NCBI GenBank assembly: GCA_949752745.1
Contig: OX457026.1
Span: 72,543,091-72,607,090 of the forward strand
Length of the DNA: 64,000 nt
From: Protula sp. h YS-2021
Lineage: Eukaryota; Annelida; Polychaeta; Sabellida; Serpulidae
Direction: 5' to 3'
Below are positions 40,101 through 54,000 of the stretch, in pieces (within the stretch, counting starts at the first letter, position 1; every line of letters starts with the position of its first letter). Below the pieces are notes generated by a model. It saw only the letters and a list, made by a program, of their open reading frames with translations. It was not told where the DNA came from and searched no databases. The position numbers and the translations under genes are program-made.

Positions 40101-43100
40101 CTTAAAAAATAGTTTTTAGTTGTCGCTTTTTAATGCTTTTAGTTAAAAGTGTTTAGGTAATTTTTCTATCGTTTCTTTCATATTTTGTCCGATTGGTTCG
40201 CAGTCAAAGCGCAGTATATTTAGTGTGATTTGGATGTCTTTACCAGTTTGATGTCTTCAAGGCTTTTTGCGATGGCAAGAACATGGTCTAGGCAATTTTG
40301 TATAAAAGTAGATTCGTTTGGAAAATATATTCAGTGACTGCGGGGTATGGAGTTCCCAGATAAGGCTTATAAATAGCTCCAAGAAGGATATTCTTCTAAG
40401 CGGCTTCACATCTTCAGATTTGCTGCAAAGATTTACCATTTGGACTGTCGTGGATCGCAACGTATAAGTGAGATATAACCCGGAAAAGGCATACTTTGCT
40501 GAAAATGTATTTATAAGTAGGATAATATGCTTGAAATTGCAGTGGTTGGGTTGTCACTTCAAGCCTAGCAAGGAAACCTATTGAGACACACCCTCCCCTA
40601 AACCCAGAATTTGGATACCGTTTCAGTGCGCAGTGCATTAAGTGTAAAATCAGCAATGGTCATCCCTGCCGTAGTCTCCTGGCTTTGAACCGTCTATTAA
40701 ATAAATTTTTTAAGTTGGCACAGTGGATCAGTAACGAGGAGGTAGCTGGTATTGATTTTAAATGGCCTTCAACTAATGTCATACATATTTTAAACTGTTC
40801 TTTACCGACTTTTTTTTTACAAGACGGTTACTTTCCATCAGCTTGTATAAAGAGAATGTTGAAAAATATTTTACTGGACAATTGTCATTCTTTCAGCGGA
40901 ACTGCTGGTGGACCGAGCAATGGAGCTTCGATATATTGGCGGAGTGTACGGAGGAAATATCAAACCAACACCTTTTCTGTGCTTGGTTTTGAAAATGTTA
41001 CAGATCCAGCCAGAAAAAGACATTGTCGTGGAGTTCATATCTCAACAGGATTGCAAGTGTGTAACTTTTGTGGCGCTACACATTTTGATTTACTGATATA
41101 CAGCGATTTTATTGGAGTAATTAAGTCGGTGCATTACAAATATTTTAAGATGCATCATTTCATGCTGACTACATGCATGCTGCTTATGATTATCAACTCT
41201 TTATGAGACTTAAATGGAACATTATCCTTCAAATTATTGTAATGTAATTGATCTTATTCTATGTTTTAAATGTAAGAAAGCAATCCTATGTATTTAATTT
41301 TATGAATTACCATTGTTGTATGGGTTTATTTCGGTGACAGGTACGTCAGAGCTTTGGGAGCCCTTTACATGCGATTAACGGGAACATCCATGGATTGCTA
41401 TAAATATTTGGAACCACTCTATTTGGACTACAGAAAGCTACGGAAAATGAACAAAATTGGAGGTAAAAATAATGCTGTTTCTACGGCTTAGGCCAGATAG
41501 TAAAGGTTGGGTGTCGATGGAAGAATTACATCTCTTAAGGGACTGAACATTTGACTTGTTCTAACGAAAAAACAACGTATACAGTACACCCATTTGTCTG
41601 CTGCAAAACAACACCAGTACAGGGGGCAATCGACATAAGAAGACACGTTTCATCTCAGTTACGTTGGAGAAAATAGTTTAAATACTGCAGTTTCTTAGTC
41701 ACATTCAAAGGCGATAAAACGGAGGAAAACGTGTACCTGCACTTCGCTTTATGTACAGAACATTTTAATTAACTTCCCTGAAGTCATGACATTTTGCATG
41801 AGAAGTTTATGTACCAAGTGAAAAATAGTGTTGCGTATGATTATTAAGAAAGAGAGAAACTTGTGAATCTTATCTCTCTGAATTTGCTGCAGGTTTTGAA
41901 TTGATCCATGTGGACGAATTTATCGACGAAATACTGCGAGAGGACCGAGTCTGTGATATAATTCTTCCACGAATACAGGTACTAAAATACCTGTATTAAA
42001 TATGGTAAACCAAAACCATTATATTGGTATGATTCTGCTTTAAGCCAAGGAATCTGATATAAATCTTGTTCAATCAATTAAGTATGGCGAACAGAAGTTG
42101 AAACATTTAACCTTCACCATTTCATAAAACAAAGTGCACCCAGCACTATCCTCCTAGGTTTCCGGTACCTGACAATTCCATTGCTATATTCCTCAATTTC
42201 TGTTATTCTTTTCTTTTTTTTATACGTATACATTTATTTAAAGCTCCCAAACTCGACATATGTAGATGATGTATAATTCTGTGTCTTTTCTTAATCAATA
42301 ATTCGGATATTCAGTATCTCGGGTATTTAGTCCTGGTTAACAAAGTGTCTTCTCAGATTCCCACTGTATGTATTGTTGTGTACGTTACGTTATGTTGTGT
42401 ATGTTATGCCATGCGGTGTATGTTAGGTCACTCTGTGTGTTTTACGTCATGTTGTGTATGTGACGTCATGTTGTGTATGTTACGTTATGTAGAAACGATA
42501 CGTTCTGGAGGAGCAAAATGAGCTGGCGCCGAAGGAGAACTATTTAGAGGACGACATGGAAGACGTGGAGTCATCTTCAGACGACGAGGAGGGCGAATAT
42601 AAGGTCGGTATCGGTCTATTTTTCAGCTCACAAAATACTAATGCATTTCAGATGTATGGATATGTTACAGGCAAACTGTCAAATCAGGCAGATTATAATC
42701 TGCCTGAAAATTTCAGGCAGATTGTAAAATTCCTGGTTCAACCAGGCACATTGTAAACTGCCTAAAATTTTTAGGCAGATTGTAATCTGCCTGATTTTAG
42801 AGCCTGAAAATTTGACAATTTGCCTGAAATGAAAGGAACGTTTGTAATCATGATCCCCCATGCGATTTGGTTGTTGTCTATTCAAATATGTGATCTTAGG
42901 AATAAAAGGCGATTGATATGGTCAACTGCAATTCAGTGGGCGTGAACAATGGGTCCGCTCGCGCGTTTCATGCGATTTGATTGCCGTGCATTTTCTATTG
43001 TTACTTTTATCGCATGTCTTCATTGACAACTGCAGCAATGTATTTAAATGCAATTGTATCGATCTATGGGGTTTTTGAGATTGCAATTAAACGCAAATAT

Positions 43101-45405
43101 TTTTTTATTTATTGTACTAGCTAAAAAATAACTATGTAACACTGTAAATATATTTATCAGGTATCAATTTTTCACGCCCTATTTATACTCTGCACAAAAA
43201 CCCCATCAAATACCGGAAGAGTAATAATTAGGAAGCTACATTGGCATGTTGATCTCAAAATATAATACATTATATAGGTGTAGGGGGGGGGCTGGATTGA
43301 GATTTATATCATTGCATTTTTTTATCAAGAAATTGCAATTTCCAATTGCATTCAATCACATCAATGCTATTATAAAAATGTGCTCAATCAAGACATAAAA
43401 CAAAGCAATCAGCAAAAAAGTCGCGCATTGAATTAATCAAGACATTGTAATTAGAATTGCATTAAAACATATCAATAGCATTATGCAGGTGTAATAACTC
43501 AAGGCATAAAAGAAAGCAAGTGGTAAACAAATCACATGAAACGAACGAGCAAACCGACCACTCACGTGTTTTTAATTGCAATTAGACACATCAATCGCTT
43601 TTTATCCCTACGATCAGATATCAGAATAAATGACAACCAAATCCCATAAAACGCGTGAGTAGATACTAAAAAACCAGTGTTATGCATGATCATAACCGAA
43701 TGTTTTGCTCTATATAATTGCAATTGATCACATCAATTGCCTTTTATTCTTACGATCACATATATTTAAATAGGTAACAACCAAATCGCATGAAACAGCC
43801 GGTTATGAATGGGATGGATCATGATTACAAACGTTCCTTTCATTTCAGGCAAATTGTCAAATTTTCAGGCTCCAAAATCAGGCAGATTACAATCTGCCTA
43901 AAAATTTTAGGCAGATTACAATGTGCCTGGTCGAACCAGGAATTTTACAATCTGCCTGAAATTTTCAGGCAGATTATAATCTGCCTGATTTGACAGTTTG
44001 CCTGTAACAGATAGACAGCAGTTAAGTCAATAGCCGCAATCTATTCCATTACGATTACTTCTTTATTTTGTTTATTTGTCTGCCATTTTGCTACCATTTA
44101 TTGTTTACTTTTAGACAGTGTTATCACGAGGTTAAATATCAGTGGTGTCCATCTTGGTATCAGGAAGGAAATTCTGAAACTGGTATTTGGTGGTACATGC
44201 ATGTGTTGTACTTCTTGTGTGTTTTGAAATATCGCCAAGCGAATTGGGTATGTTGTGTTGGATTTTGTGATCACGCTGACGTCATTTAGCTTAAAGAATG
44301 AGTACGAATGAAAAGCTCGCAGCTGTTTCAGTTGCTATGCTTTGTCCGGTATCATGGCGTTTTCTGGCTTGATGCATACAGGGCAGGGAAAGCGCCCGTG
44401 CGCCTACACCAGACAGAAACATGCGAGACTGGGACAGGCCGAGGAGGAGTCCCTCGCCGCGGTTCCGGAGGAGTAGGAGCAGGTCTCCAGGACGGAGGTA
44501 TGTTTGTAGTTCTAATCAGCATGTTGTTTTGTGTGGTCTCTGCGAATGTGTCTGAGATTATATAAATGCAGCTGTATAGGCTAAAGGTCTCGTGTAAAGG
44601 TTTTGACTGAATAAAATGTGCTGGAGAAAGACCTTATTAATTTCGTATCATTATATCAAAGAATTGCATTCCATTAAGTACGAACTAGAAGTAAAAGATA
44701 TGGAGAAATATATTTTTTGTAGGAGAGAAAGAGATGAGAGACACCGTGACAGGGAGAGAGGGGCTGAGAGAGACAGAGGAGCTGATAGGGACAGGGGAAC
44801 GGAGAGGGATAGGGGAGGCGATAGAGAAAGGGCGGGAGAAAGGGAGAGGCGAGATCGAGAGCGGGATAGAGAGCGCGAGAGGAGGCACAAGGAGGGCGAG
44901 AGAGACAAAGACAGGAAGAAAGACAAGCACAAAAGTCATCGGCATGACGACGAAGAAAAGTAAGTATTATTTTTCCTCTCTCCCCTCCCCTTCCCCACAT
45001 TTCAGTAGTTCCTGTCTATCCAAACTCCTCAGTTTGACAGTCACATTGAGTGTTGTTTGTAAAGGACGAGGTTCTCCAGTCGTTTCCAGGAATGTTCGAC
45101 GACTGTAGTACCTGCACTTTGTCTTTCAGTGTCTAATAATTTGATGGGAGACACAGAATTGTGAATAACTTTTAAATTGATGCAGTGTTTATTCCCGAAA
45201 TAAAAACTTACATTTAGTTGAAGATTTTTATTTCGTGTACAATATATGCAGTATTGGTTTTAGGAGCAGGCATCACCACAAAAGTAAGAAGAGTAAAAAG
45301 GACAAGGATGAGAAGAAAAGCAAAAGTAGCAGTGTTAATGTGGATGCTGAGATAGCCGAGGCCAATGCCTTACGAGCTCAGCTCGGCTTGCCGCCATTAC
45401 GATGA
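37159..45405 (+). CDS. PRPF38A: Pre-mRNA-splicing factor 38A, complete, eight coding exons
   Basis: PRPF38A is a component of the spliceosomal B complex needed for activation. Exons: 37159-37288, 40897-41056, 41341-41462, 41893-41978, 42493-42603, 44382-44497, 44723-44959, 45264-45405. All junctions have GT/AG sites and compatible phases; total 1104 nt, 367 residues. The start MANRTVKDAHSVKGTNPQYL is the family N-terminus. The PRP38 domain covers exons 1-4 (YWKEQCFALT, MELRYIGGVYGGNIKPTPFL, RALGALYMRLTGTSMDCYKY, VDEFIDEILREDRVCDIILP). Exon 5 adds an acidic Ser/Asp stretch, exons 6-8 an Arg/Ser then Arg/Glu/Asp-rich tail ending in ALRAQLGLPPLR. The start codon is only 46 bp from the Polinton end, so the native promoter or 5' UTR is interrupted. 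Confidence 0.95.
37364..38015. repeat. Inverted repeat pair in PRPF38A intron 1
   Basis: 37364-37433 and 37948-38015 are inverted near-identical 68-bp arms (TTTTATCAGGGCCCGAAGGG... to GCAAGATCTTAC). They bracket the RG-rich fragment and adjoin the recombinase pseudogene, so they are probably termini of the same element. Confidence 0.8.
37705..37817 (-). pseudogene. Fragment encoding RGQY repeats (gag-like tail?)
   Basis: On the minus strand the frame reads six to seven repeats of RGQY with variants, then SGKQFSRGK and TAA. RG-rich tails occur in RNA-binding and gag-like proteins. It sits between the inverted arms at 37.4 and 38.0 kb and may belong to the mobile element there. Confidence 0.4.
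38083..38970 (-). pseudogene. Decayed tyrosine recombinase of a DIRS/Crypton-like element
   Basis: Coding similarity runs over about 290 codons: SWAHERGINLF, LSYSTINGYRSAIS, SLGAELAMLIALSSAQRSSD (first catalytic Arg), ALGKTRKK, YLSRTKKLR, KSHSTRGASISKA (His and second Arg) and FKRFYMRPI (the nucleophilic Tyr). The frame is broken at least twice: a shift in the A/T homopolymer near 38480-38490 and an in-frame stop at 38215-38217 just before the Tyr segment. It lies antisense in PRPF38A intron 1. DIRS-type versus Crypton cannot be settled without an RT domain, which is not in the window. Confidence 0.8.
42663..44009. mobile_element. 1.35-kb foldback element in PRPF38A intron 5
   Basis: Inverted arms of about 190 bp (42663-42855 and 43815-44009) start TGTTACAGGCAAACTG and contain nested AATCTGCCTGA/TCAGGCAGATT palindromes. 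GATA flanks both ends (42659-42662, 44010-44013), a possible 4-bp duplication. The interior is AT-rich with repeated AATTGCAATT and ACATCAAT motifs and no coding capacity. Confidence 0.85.
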
Positions 45406-48034
45406 GTCATAGCAACTCAAAGACTGCGTATTATTCATTGTGGAGGAAGTTCTGGGTTTGTTTCGGTTGTTTTTTCCCGAAGTGAACTGCTCTATCTTAG
45501 GCATGACGTGTGTTCGCCAAGCAGATTTTGCCAAACCTTTGTACAGGGCTTTGAACTGTAAACCCTGCGTATGCCGTACGAACGTCAACTTTCAAAGTAA
45601 AAAGTAATGCATTCATATTGGTGAGTGATCATGTTACTGTTATCATGTCGTCCGGTTCTCAGACAGGCACAAACAAGTCCCGAGCGTCAGTGCCCCGATA
45701 CTGAATGACCGGAAAACCGATTGGGCTAGGGAGAGGGGCGGTTAGCTCTGCCCAGAGGGTGTTCCACGAGAACAGGGGGTATTGTCGTCGGGTACTGTCT
45801 TATAATTATACTATGCGAAATAAAAAATCGAGCATATCTTGAATAGTTTATTTTTTCTGTTCATCTGTATGTATTATTCACATGTCCTCACAATATTTAA
45901 AAGTCGAAGATTTTCAATGCAGTACAAAATTGTATTTTATTTAGGGTCCTGTTAAAAAAATCCTTAAATTCTTTCGATATATTCTTAACTGAAATTCAAA
46001 ACTAAATATTCTGCAGACTTCAACACTCCACAATAAAATAGAAAATATCGAGATATATAACTGTACTTGTGTTAACTACAAACAACAACTACAACAAGTG
46101 AAGTACTTGTAAGCTATGTATTCAAATCCATTCTCATTCTGAACAAATACGAATGTGGCTGTCTTATCTGGTAAATGCATCAATGGTCCAATGTTAGTAA
46201 ACAGGAGAGATTTAATTAGTTTATTTAGCTGGGATTGCAAACATAAATTGAGTGCAATTCCATTTTTCCTTTCTTCTTCTTTTTTTCAAGGTGTATTAGC
46301 TACATTAAGAAGTCCTTTTTTTCTGCTCATAAAAAGAAAGCAAAGAAAAAGACAGACCAAAGTACAGAAATTTCACACAGGCTGCTTGGACAGAAAGGGA
46401 AAGGTTTAATTCCTGTGTTACATTTTTTCAACAGTTACATTATTTTTTTACTGCACACCATCCTGGCGGTTGTGTTTTTTGTGGGAAGCTTCGTAGTTTT
46501 CCTATTTTCATCTCCCATATCGGCATTATATTGTCTCGTATATGACTCAGTTAAAACAATAAATTCTCTTAGCCCTGAATACATCAAATAATTCCGTTAA
46601 AAGTACACTGAAAATAAGAATCCTTACTAAATCAGATTGCATGAGTGCTACAGTAGCATTTACAGCAACACGCAAAGCTACAAAGAAAGTTTACAATTCA
46701 CACTTATTGCTAATTCATTTCTATTTTTAGCCTCAAATTTTTGGCAGTGTCATGATCGATTCGGAACACGGCAAAGTTTGTCACATCAAAGTAGGTTTCC
46801 AACTGAAAGCAACTGTTCATATCTAAAGAGAATACTTTAAGAGTTTGTCACCATGGTTTTTAATCTCTTTTCCGTAAGCGCAACTGTGGGAAACCAAACC
46901 TAGACTTCGGCTGACAAAATCAGACTGACGCAAAATAATGCAACCATTTCGAATTTACGTTGATTCGGTAAACTTTTTGCATTTACACTGTTGTGAATGA
47001 CAGGCCTCGAGTAACTGGCAAGCCTCGCCCTTGTCTATTACTTATCATATAGCAGCTAACAGTACGACTTAAAGACAACAGCAAGAAAATGAAATCTGGA
47101 TTATTGTTTTAAACATGCATGTACACCCTACCAACCTAAATAAATGTGTGATAATAATACGCCATTTTCTGCCACGCTGCTCCCTCCTCTTGCCGACCAT
47201 GACTGTACAATTCAAATCGGTGTGCGAATCTACCCATTTTAATCGCTGCAACGGATCCAGTCTTACCTATTTGACGACATAATCCTCCAAACTCACACGC
47301 ACAGCAAAATGCAAATTATCACAATCACAATATGTCATACGTTACACAAAGGCGTTTTCACTGAAAGCCTCTTTCTGGCTTCTGTTCCTGCCTGAACAAC
47401 AAAGTTCTCATTAGATCCCATTCAACGCATTTGATTTATCCAAGCATTGTATTAAGTGTCTGTTACTTGCCCAGCACTCCCTCCGTCCACTACTAAAACC
47501 AAAAAAAAAAAAAGAATGTTTCAACAGTTTCAAGTATGTTTCAATTTTCGCACATTCAAAACTGCTAATTTTGTATTTGAACATAAAAATATGGTAATAA
47601 CTTATGGAGACTTTCCATTGAGACGATAACAGTTGCGCTGGAAACGACGTGGGAACGACCTAGCAACAGGATACAGCTGAGTCAGATAAACCTCAACTGA
47701 ACTGCAGCAAACTCCAAGACGCGCTCTGTATGATATACCAAAATGGGTCGGGCAAATGATAACATCATGCTTGGCAAAAGAACTTTTTCGCCCTTACAAA
47801 ATTTTTGACAACTTATAAATTGCGTTTCATATACAGAAGGCACTGCCTTTTTTTTAACTTGTAACCATAGTTTACATCGCATACATGTACTACTGTGAAT
47901 CCCGCACCATTCTGTTTTGCTACCACCTGTCGCAAGATAATTCCAAATCACAATCATAATAAACTGACCGAGCCTCCTTCCTCCCCCATCCCTTTCAAAT
48001 AATAAAAAAAAAAAAAACAAAACAAAAGTGCCGC
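45406..48034. other. Intergenic region between convergent PRPF38A and BIRC6-like genes
   Basis: Holds the 3' UTRs of the two convergent genes and AT-rich sequence. No further coding exon was recognised; ORFs here are short and of non-coding composition. Confidence 0.6.
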
Positions 48035-51000
48035 TTAAATGTCGCACGGCTTCTGGTCCTCTGCGTCACAAGTCTCGTCCATGTCCGACTCGCTGCCAGC
48101 AATGGCCTCGTCGTACTGCGGCTGCGGCTCCAGCACGACGGCGTTGTCGATGTTGGCAGCCGTCACCTTCTCACCATGAGCGCCGCCCCCAAGCACCGGC
48201 GTCTCCGACTTGCCCGGCGCAGCGCCCCCCAGCGACGATGCCACGCTGACAACACTCGCGGCGCTCGAGCTCCCGCTAGGCTCCAGCGTCACGTTCGAGC
48301 TGCTGCTATTGCCCGATAGCGCCGGGCTGCAGTTTTTCATAATGTTTTCGACGTTTGGAGAGGGCTTGAGTTTCGCCAGCTCCGTCCGTAGGTTCTCATA
48401 TGCACGTTCTAGCTTGGCACTCGGGTCAGTCCGCATCCAGCTTTCCACCTCCTACCGAATACATGCACAAATACTTCAGAAATATTCCATGACAGAAACT
48501 TCAACATACAAATATTTGAAACCGATCTTTCCTTTCACAAACCAGTATTGCTTTATGGAATAATTTGACACTCTCTGTATGACAAGTATCACCTAACAGA
48601 ATCATACAAAGATCCAAGGCTTGACACAACGCGTCGCATTATTGTTCCATGGATAGAGTTACATACACTGCCTTCCACGTCTGACAAAAGTGAGTATATA
48701 AACCAAGGGTTGCAGTGGGAGCTTTGATTTGAATAATCACATCGACGGAGTTAAAACATTATGCAATCTGATCGTGAATATATTTAGCTCTGAACTTACC
48801 CCTAAAATACGGTCCTTCTTCATGTAAAAATGCGTTTTGATCACATCTTCAAAACCCTGGCTGGGATTTTTCAACTGCCCTACCATGGCATATTTTATAT
48901 TGTTAATTCGTACATCTGAAAAACAACGAAAAAGCCACGAGTCATTAGTTATTTTCAAGCAGGCATTTACAGCAACTCATCTTAATATTGTAACTCCAAG
49001 TAACTCAAGAAACAACAGGCTGACTATTCACTGTATATGTTATTATTCTCACCCGAAATTTTAATTCAAGGAAAGTTTAATGAAACTGACAGGATGGTAG
49101 TCTTTCAGTAAGTAAAAGTCTCTCCTTGATTCAGATGTTGACCAACAGCCTCGGTATTCACAAAAGTTAACTGCGCAGTTAACTGTACTCCTAGAAGCGA
49201 AAATCGCTTGATCTAGCTGCATCACGAGAACCATATTAGGTCGTCAATGTTTGTTAAACAGGTTAAATTTATAATTTATTCATTTATTCAGTTAGTTCTG
49301 GTTGCTAACGGAGTAGTTAACGGTATCAATTTACTGCACAATTAACTTCTTAGGATACAGCCACAGGGAGCTTAACTGCTTGTGGCTGTATTCACAAAAA
49401 TTAACTGTACAGTTAACAAATTCGGTTAACTTCTCAACGTAGCAAACAGAACTTCTGAAATTTAAATAAAACATTTTTATATCCAAACAAATTCTTACAA
49501 AAATTATTCGCCTAATTAATTAAATCAGCTGATTTTCCTCGTGCGGTGTACAGTTAACTGTACAGTTAACTTTTGTGAATACCGGAACTGGCGTACCGCC
49601 ACAAACCTGAGTTATACTCGGCGCTATGCCGCTTGCCCGCTGGCGTGCCGATTTCTTGCTCATACCCTGGCTCGTTGAAATACGGTTCGGACACCAGTAT
49701 CAGTGACTGAATTGATACCAGTACCTGAATGCAGGAAACGAATACACAAGTGAACCCACGGTTAAGCCTAACTTATGATCATGATCGTGATCAATAGCGC
49801 TCCAATGGAGACATTTAGAAAATACTGTCACCTTTTCAACAAACAACTTAATTTCGCCAACATATCACAATCCTTTTCGCCCACATATACCCAACCAAAA
49901 CACAAGCCAAATTTGACCTGTAGTATGGTAGAAGCGGCCGGGTTCCACTGCTCTCCCTGCTGGCCTTCCCACGTGCCTAGGAGGGACAGACACACCTTCC
50001 CGCAGCTAACAAAAGAAAATCATGTCGCATTACTACTAACGCGACTGAAAACCATTGATATTACTTTTCACATAAAACAGAAGTATATTTTAGATTAAAA
50101 CCATTTGTCAGAAAAAAGGAATAAATAAAGAAATGTTCTATACGTGCGTCAAACAGGAGACCGGGAGTCGCACCACCTGCTGCCAATTTTTAGCTATGTC
50201 CGTGAATATTTTCTTCCGTTGTAGACGTATTTTACAGACGAATCCAATGAAACAATTTTCAAACTGCAGTATCTACTCAACAGCACTTCACTAATCCATG
50301 ACTTTCAAACGCCCTTTAATAGCATAAAGAGAGTAAACCACTGTGATTTCTTTTCACAAAACCTTTAAATGACATGGCAGGACCACTCACTTGTACAGAT
50401 TGGGGTTGAAGCGCACACTTCCGCCCCCTGTCGTCTGCAGGTTCACTTTTGGCGGCAGTTCAGGGTAGGTGGGAGGAAAATAAATATCAAACAGGAAACA
50501 GCCATTGCCATAAGGCGTCCCCTCAGGCCTGTTGTAAGCGGAAATTACTTCTTCAAATCCTACCTTTCGAAAACGGACTGTTTAGACGCAGTACCGTCAG
50601 AGCAACAGTTTTCAGATCAACTCAAGGTTTCATTATTTTTTTAATAATCCGAATCTTTAAGTCACCTATAATTTTTTTGTTGTTTCAGTTCTCACTCATA
50701 GTAATTATCTTTTAACGTTGTGTGTAGTTGCACTGAACAATACCAAAAACTTACATAGCTTTCTGTGAAGCCTTCGTGAACTTACCCAATAATCAGAGCC
50801 CGCATAAGTGTTAGTTTTTCATCGTCCTGGAACAAGGAAGTGACGAAACCTCAAATAGATTACCACTACAAAGATGCCTGTTTACAATCTACGACCACGA
50901 ACAAAAACTCTACTTATTCAACATTCGTGTTCAGTTCATTTTCGAATTTCTGGTTTTACATATTTGCAGGACTGGATATTTTTTGTGAACCCCTGGGATG

Positions 51001-54000
51001 CAGACCGTTTCTCTGCATGTGATCCATTCTATATTGAAATTTACAAGAATCAACTCCTAGCAACACTTTCGAATTTGATAATACTCTTTGCCAGATTAAT
51101 TCTTCGCTGCACCAACCACAGCTGACACGATGACAGCGGCCCTACCGATCTGACGAATATTGACGAGCGAAGGTTGAGCGGTAGTGACGTAGCCAGGGAC
51201 GTGACCTCCTGCGCGATCCGGAACACCTTGGCTTGTGTCAGCGCCGATTGCTTCTGATAGTCTTTTGCATACTTGTGTGCACCAGATTCCGACACTGAAA
51301 CGCAGCGCATTATGTGCCTACTTTTATACACCTTCTCTGTAATTTGAGTTGTAGCAGCTGCTATTTGTTTTGCTTTTTTTATTTATTTTTTATTGTTTTT
51401 TTTTTACTCTATCGACGGTATGCTGGAAGTAATTTGCATTACAGCTGTGATATGCATTAAACACATGTTAAACTTTTAAATCGCTTTGAAACTTACATTC
51501 AATATCGCTTGTGTCGAACTGCAATCCTGAGAGTGCCTTTTTATACTTCTCCTCTAAAATAGCATCCTGCGAAAACAAAACAAACTAGCGACTGCAACAC
51601 TGACTACGAAAGCGCAAACTGGCGAATTAACCAAGCACAGTCAAACCGCGGCTGCAACACCTCCTATGACCTTCACACATCGGTGTATCACTTTTTTTTC
51701 CCACCAAAAATCCAGTGCTTAAAGAACTGAGCCTGAAAAATCCTGTACAGCTTCTGTGTTAACATTTCAATGAAATCACGATATTTCAAAAGCTTACTTA
51801 ATTAAATTTTAAAGACTGCTGTTCAATACGCTCCAAAATAAGATGCAAACATTCTTATAAGATACAGTCGTATAAATTGAAAGTGCTTTATTTGAAATTC
51901 GGTTATTGTATTGTATCAGTCCCGAAGTCTTCAGGTTTATAATATTCTGAGAATTTGAATAAGGGCAATATGCGTCATGTTGAAGCCCGTGAGTTGATGT
52001 GAAAGCGTTGGCTACCCTGTCGGCGATGGAGAGGGGGATGGTGACCATTTCCACGGCCTCCTCCGCCTCGTCATCCGGTGGCTCCGGGTCAATATTAGCA
52101 CGCTTGAATCCTTCGCTGACATCGCGGAACAAAATCTGAAATTCCCTGCAGCGAACAATAACAACAAAGTTTAGAAACCTTTTATTTATTCAAGTAGAGT
52201 TCACGAGGTTATGTGTGTGGGGGGGGGGGGGGGGGGGTGGGGGTGGGGGAAGGGTGCTGGTTCGTGACCCATGATGAAATGTGTCCAATATGGAAAGAAA
52301 TTAATGCCCCTATGACCTTCAATTGAGTAGATAATGTGTGTTATTTACCACTGGTGAAGTTCTTTGCAGTTTGGCAACTTACACACAATGATAAGAATTT
52401 CGGAGAAAAAAACAATAAACCGGGCTACGTATCACTGAGGACACTTTCAAACTGTCTTTCCCCAAGAAACCCATATAATAATACACACACTGACTTAATA
52501 CTTGCAGGTTACATTAGAGCGCGGCAAGAGGATTAAAACATCAACATAAAGAGCTATCACAGCTTTTCAATTTTACAGGACGTTATAACGAGAAAACAAC
52601 ACAGTAACGTGGAGGCATACATAAGAACAAAATGCATCCGACACCACTGCAATCCGTAAGCTTGCAAAGTCGAACCCTCAGGAAAGTCAAGTCGCACCTT
52701 TCTTTTTACCAACTCGTACCCCCGAGAAAACCTTCTCGTACTCCAACTCGTACACTGATGATTTTAATGCAGATGTATTGCAGAGTACGAAATCAACAAA
52801 CACACAGCGTTCACAGTTTATTTTAGCTTCATATCAATTAACATTTAGATCCCAAAATTGTGGCTGTAAATATCTCCGACGTGTTCTCACGTGTTTTATT
52901 AATCTTGCTCACTGCACGGGTATTATCACGTTAAGGCGTGAATCAGGCTAACTGCACGCAGCAACCCGGATATCGAGCGAAACCCGGCGGTGGGGGGGGG
53001 GGGGGGGGTAGGGGGAGATATTGCACCCGCCTCATCATCCCCTTCAACCCCCCCCCCCCCTCCCACCACAACCTCGTCCTATCCCTCTCACTTTACCACT
53101 TCAGGAGCTTTTCCCATCCCGGTTTCTTTCGTAGTTAACAACATTTTAAATCATAGTTTCAGGGCTAATAATACGGTCTCTATTTTTATGCATATTTAGA
53201 CATGTGTTAAAAGGGGGCACAGAATCACACGTGCGTTTAAGACGTCTGCAATCAAAAACATGTGTTAGTCTTAGGAGGACTATGAGAGACTGCAGTTTCT
53301 TTTTTCTTTTTTGGTTAAGTCACAGAGACCTATTTTTTCCCACGGTATTGCTAATCAAAATGCAGTCTCCGCTATCACTGAATGTGTTACTTGCAATGTT
53401 ATAAAACTTTTGGAAATACCTTTAATTTGTCTTCTCTGGACACACATTTACTGCCAGAAAAGTAAAGCTGAATAAAAATTAAATAACGTAATAAGAGATG
53501 GAAGGGGAAAACCTCGATGGAAAAAGACCAATTGGGCCGTGTTTTTAAATAACTGCAAAGCAAAGCAGCTGTAGATGATGGTAATAACTTATAAAATCCC
53601 CTACCTAATGAAGTCGCTGCAGTTTTGAAGCTGACCTTTCGAATTTACCACACTACTGCATTATTACTACAGTAAAACTCCCAATGCGGATACCCCTGAA
53701 TAAGGCACACGTTCTGTCAGTCTGTTTTAAAATGCCACTGGGACACCGTAATTGATGTCCTTATTGTGAACACAGTAAATCAACACATAAAATGCCATAT
53801 TCAACAGTTCTGCCCCTGAGTACATCGAATCAGATTTCGTAAAAAAAAAAAAAAAAAAAAAGCCATGTTTTCCGAGTGCGTTGAGTTACTTTGATGGTTT
53901 TGATTGAAACCTCAATTCCAAAACGATTTCAAAACCAACAAGCCTTCTGGAGAGGTGAGTCCCCTTACTTGGCCAAACACAAAGTATTTCCTCGGATTGT

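Noticed and set aside
44651..45108. Minus-strand Ser/Leu-rich ORFs and an alternative plus-strand frame
   Set aside because: Shadows of the Arg/Glu-rich exon 7 of PRPF38A.
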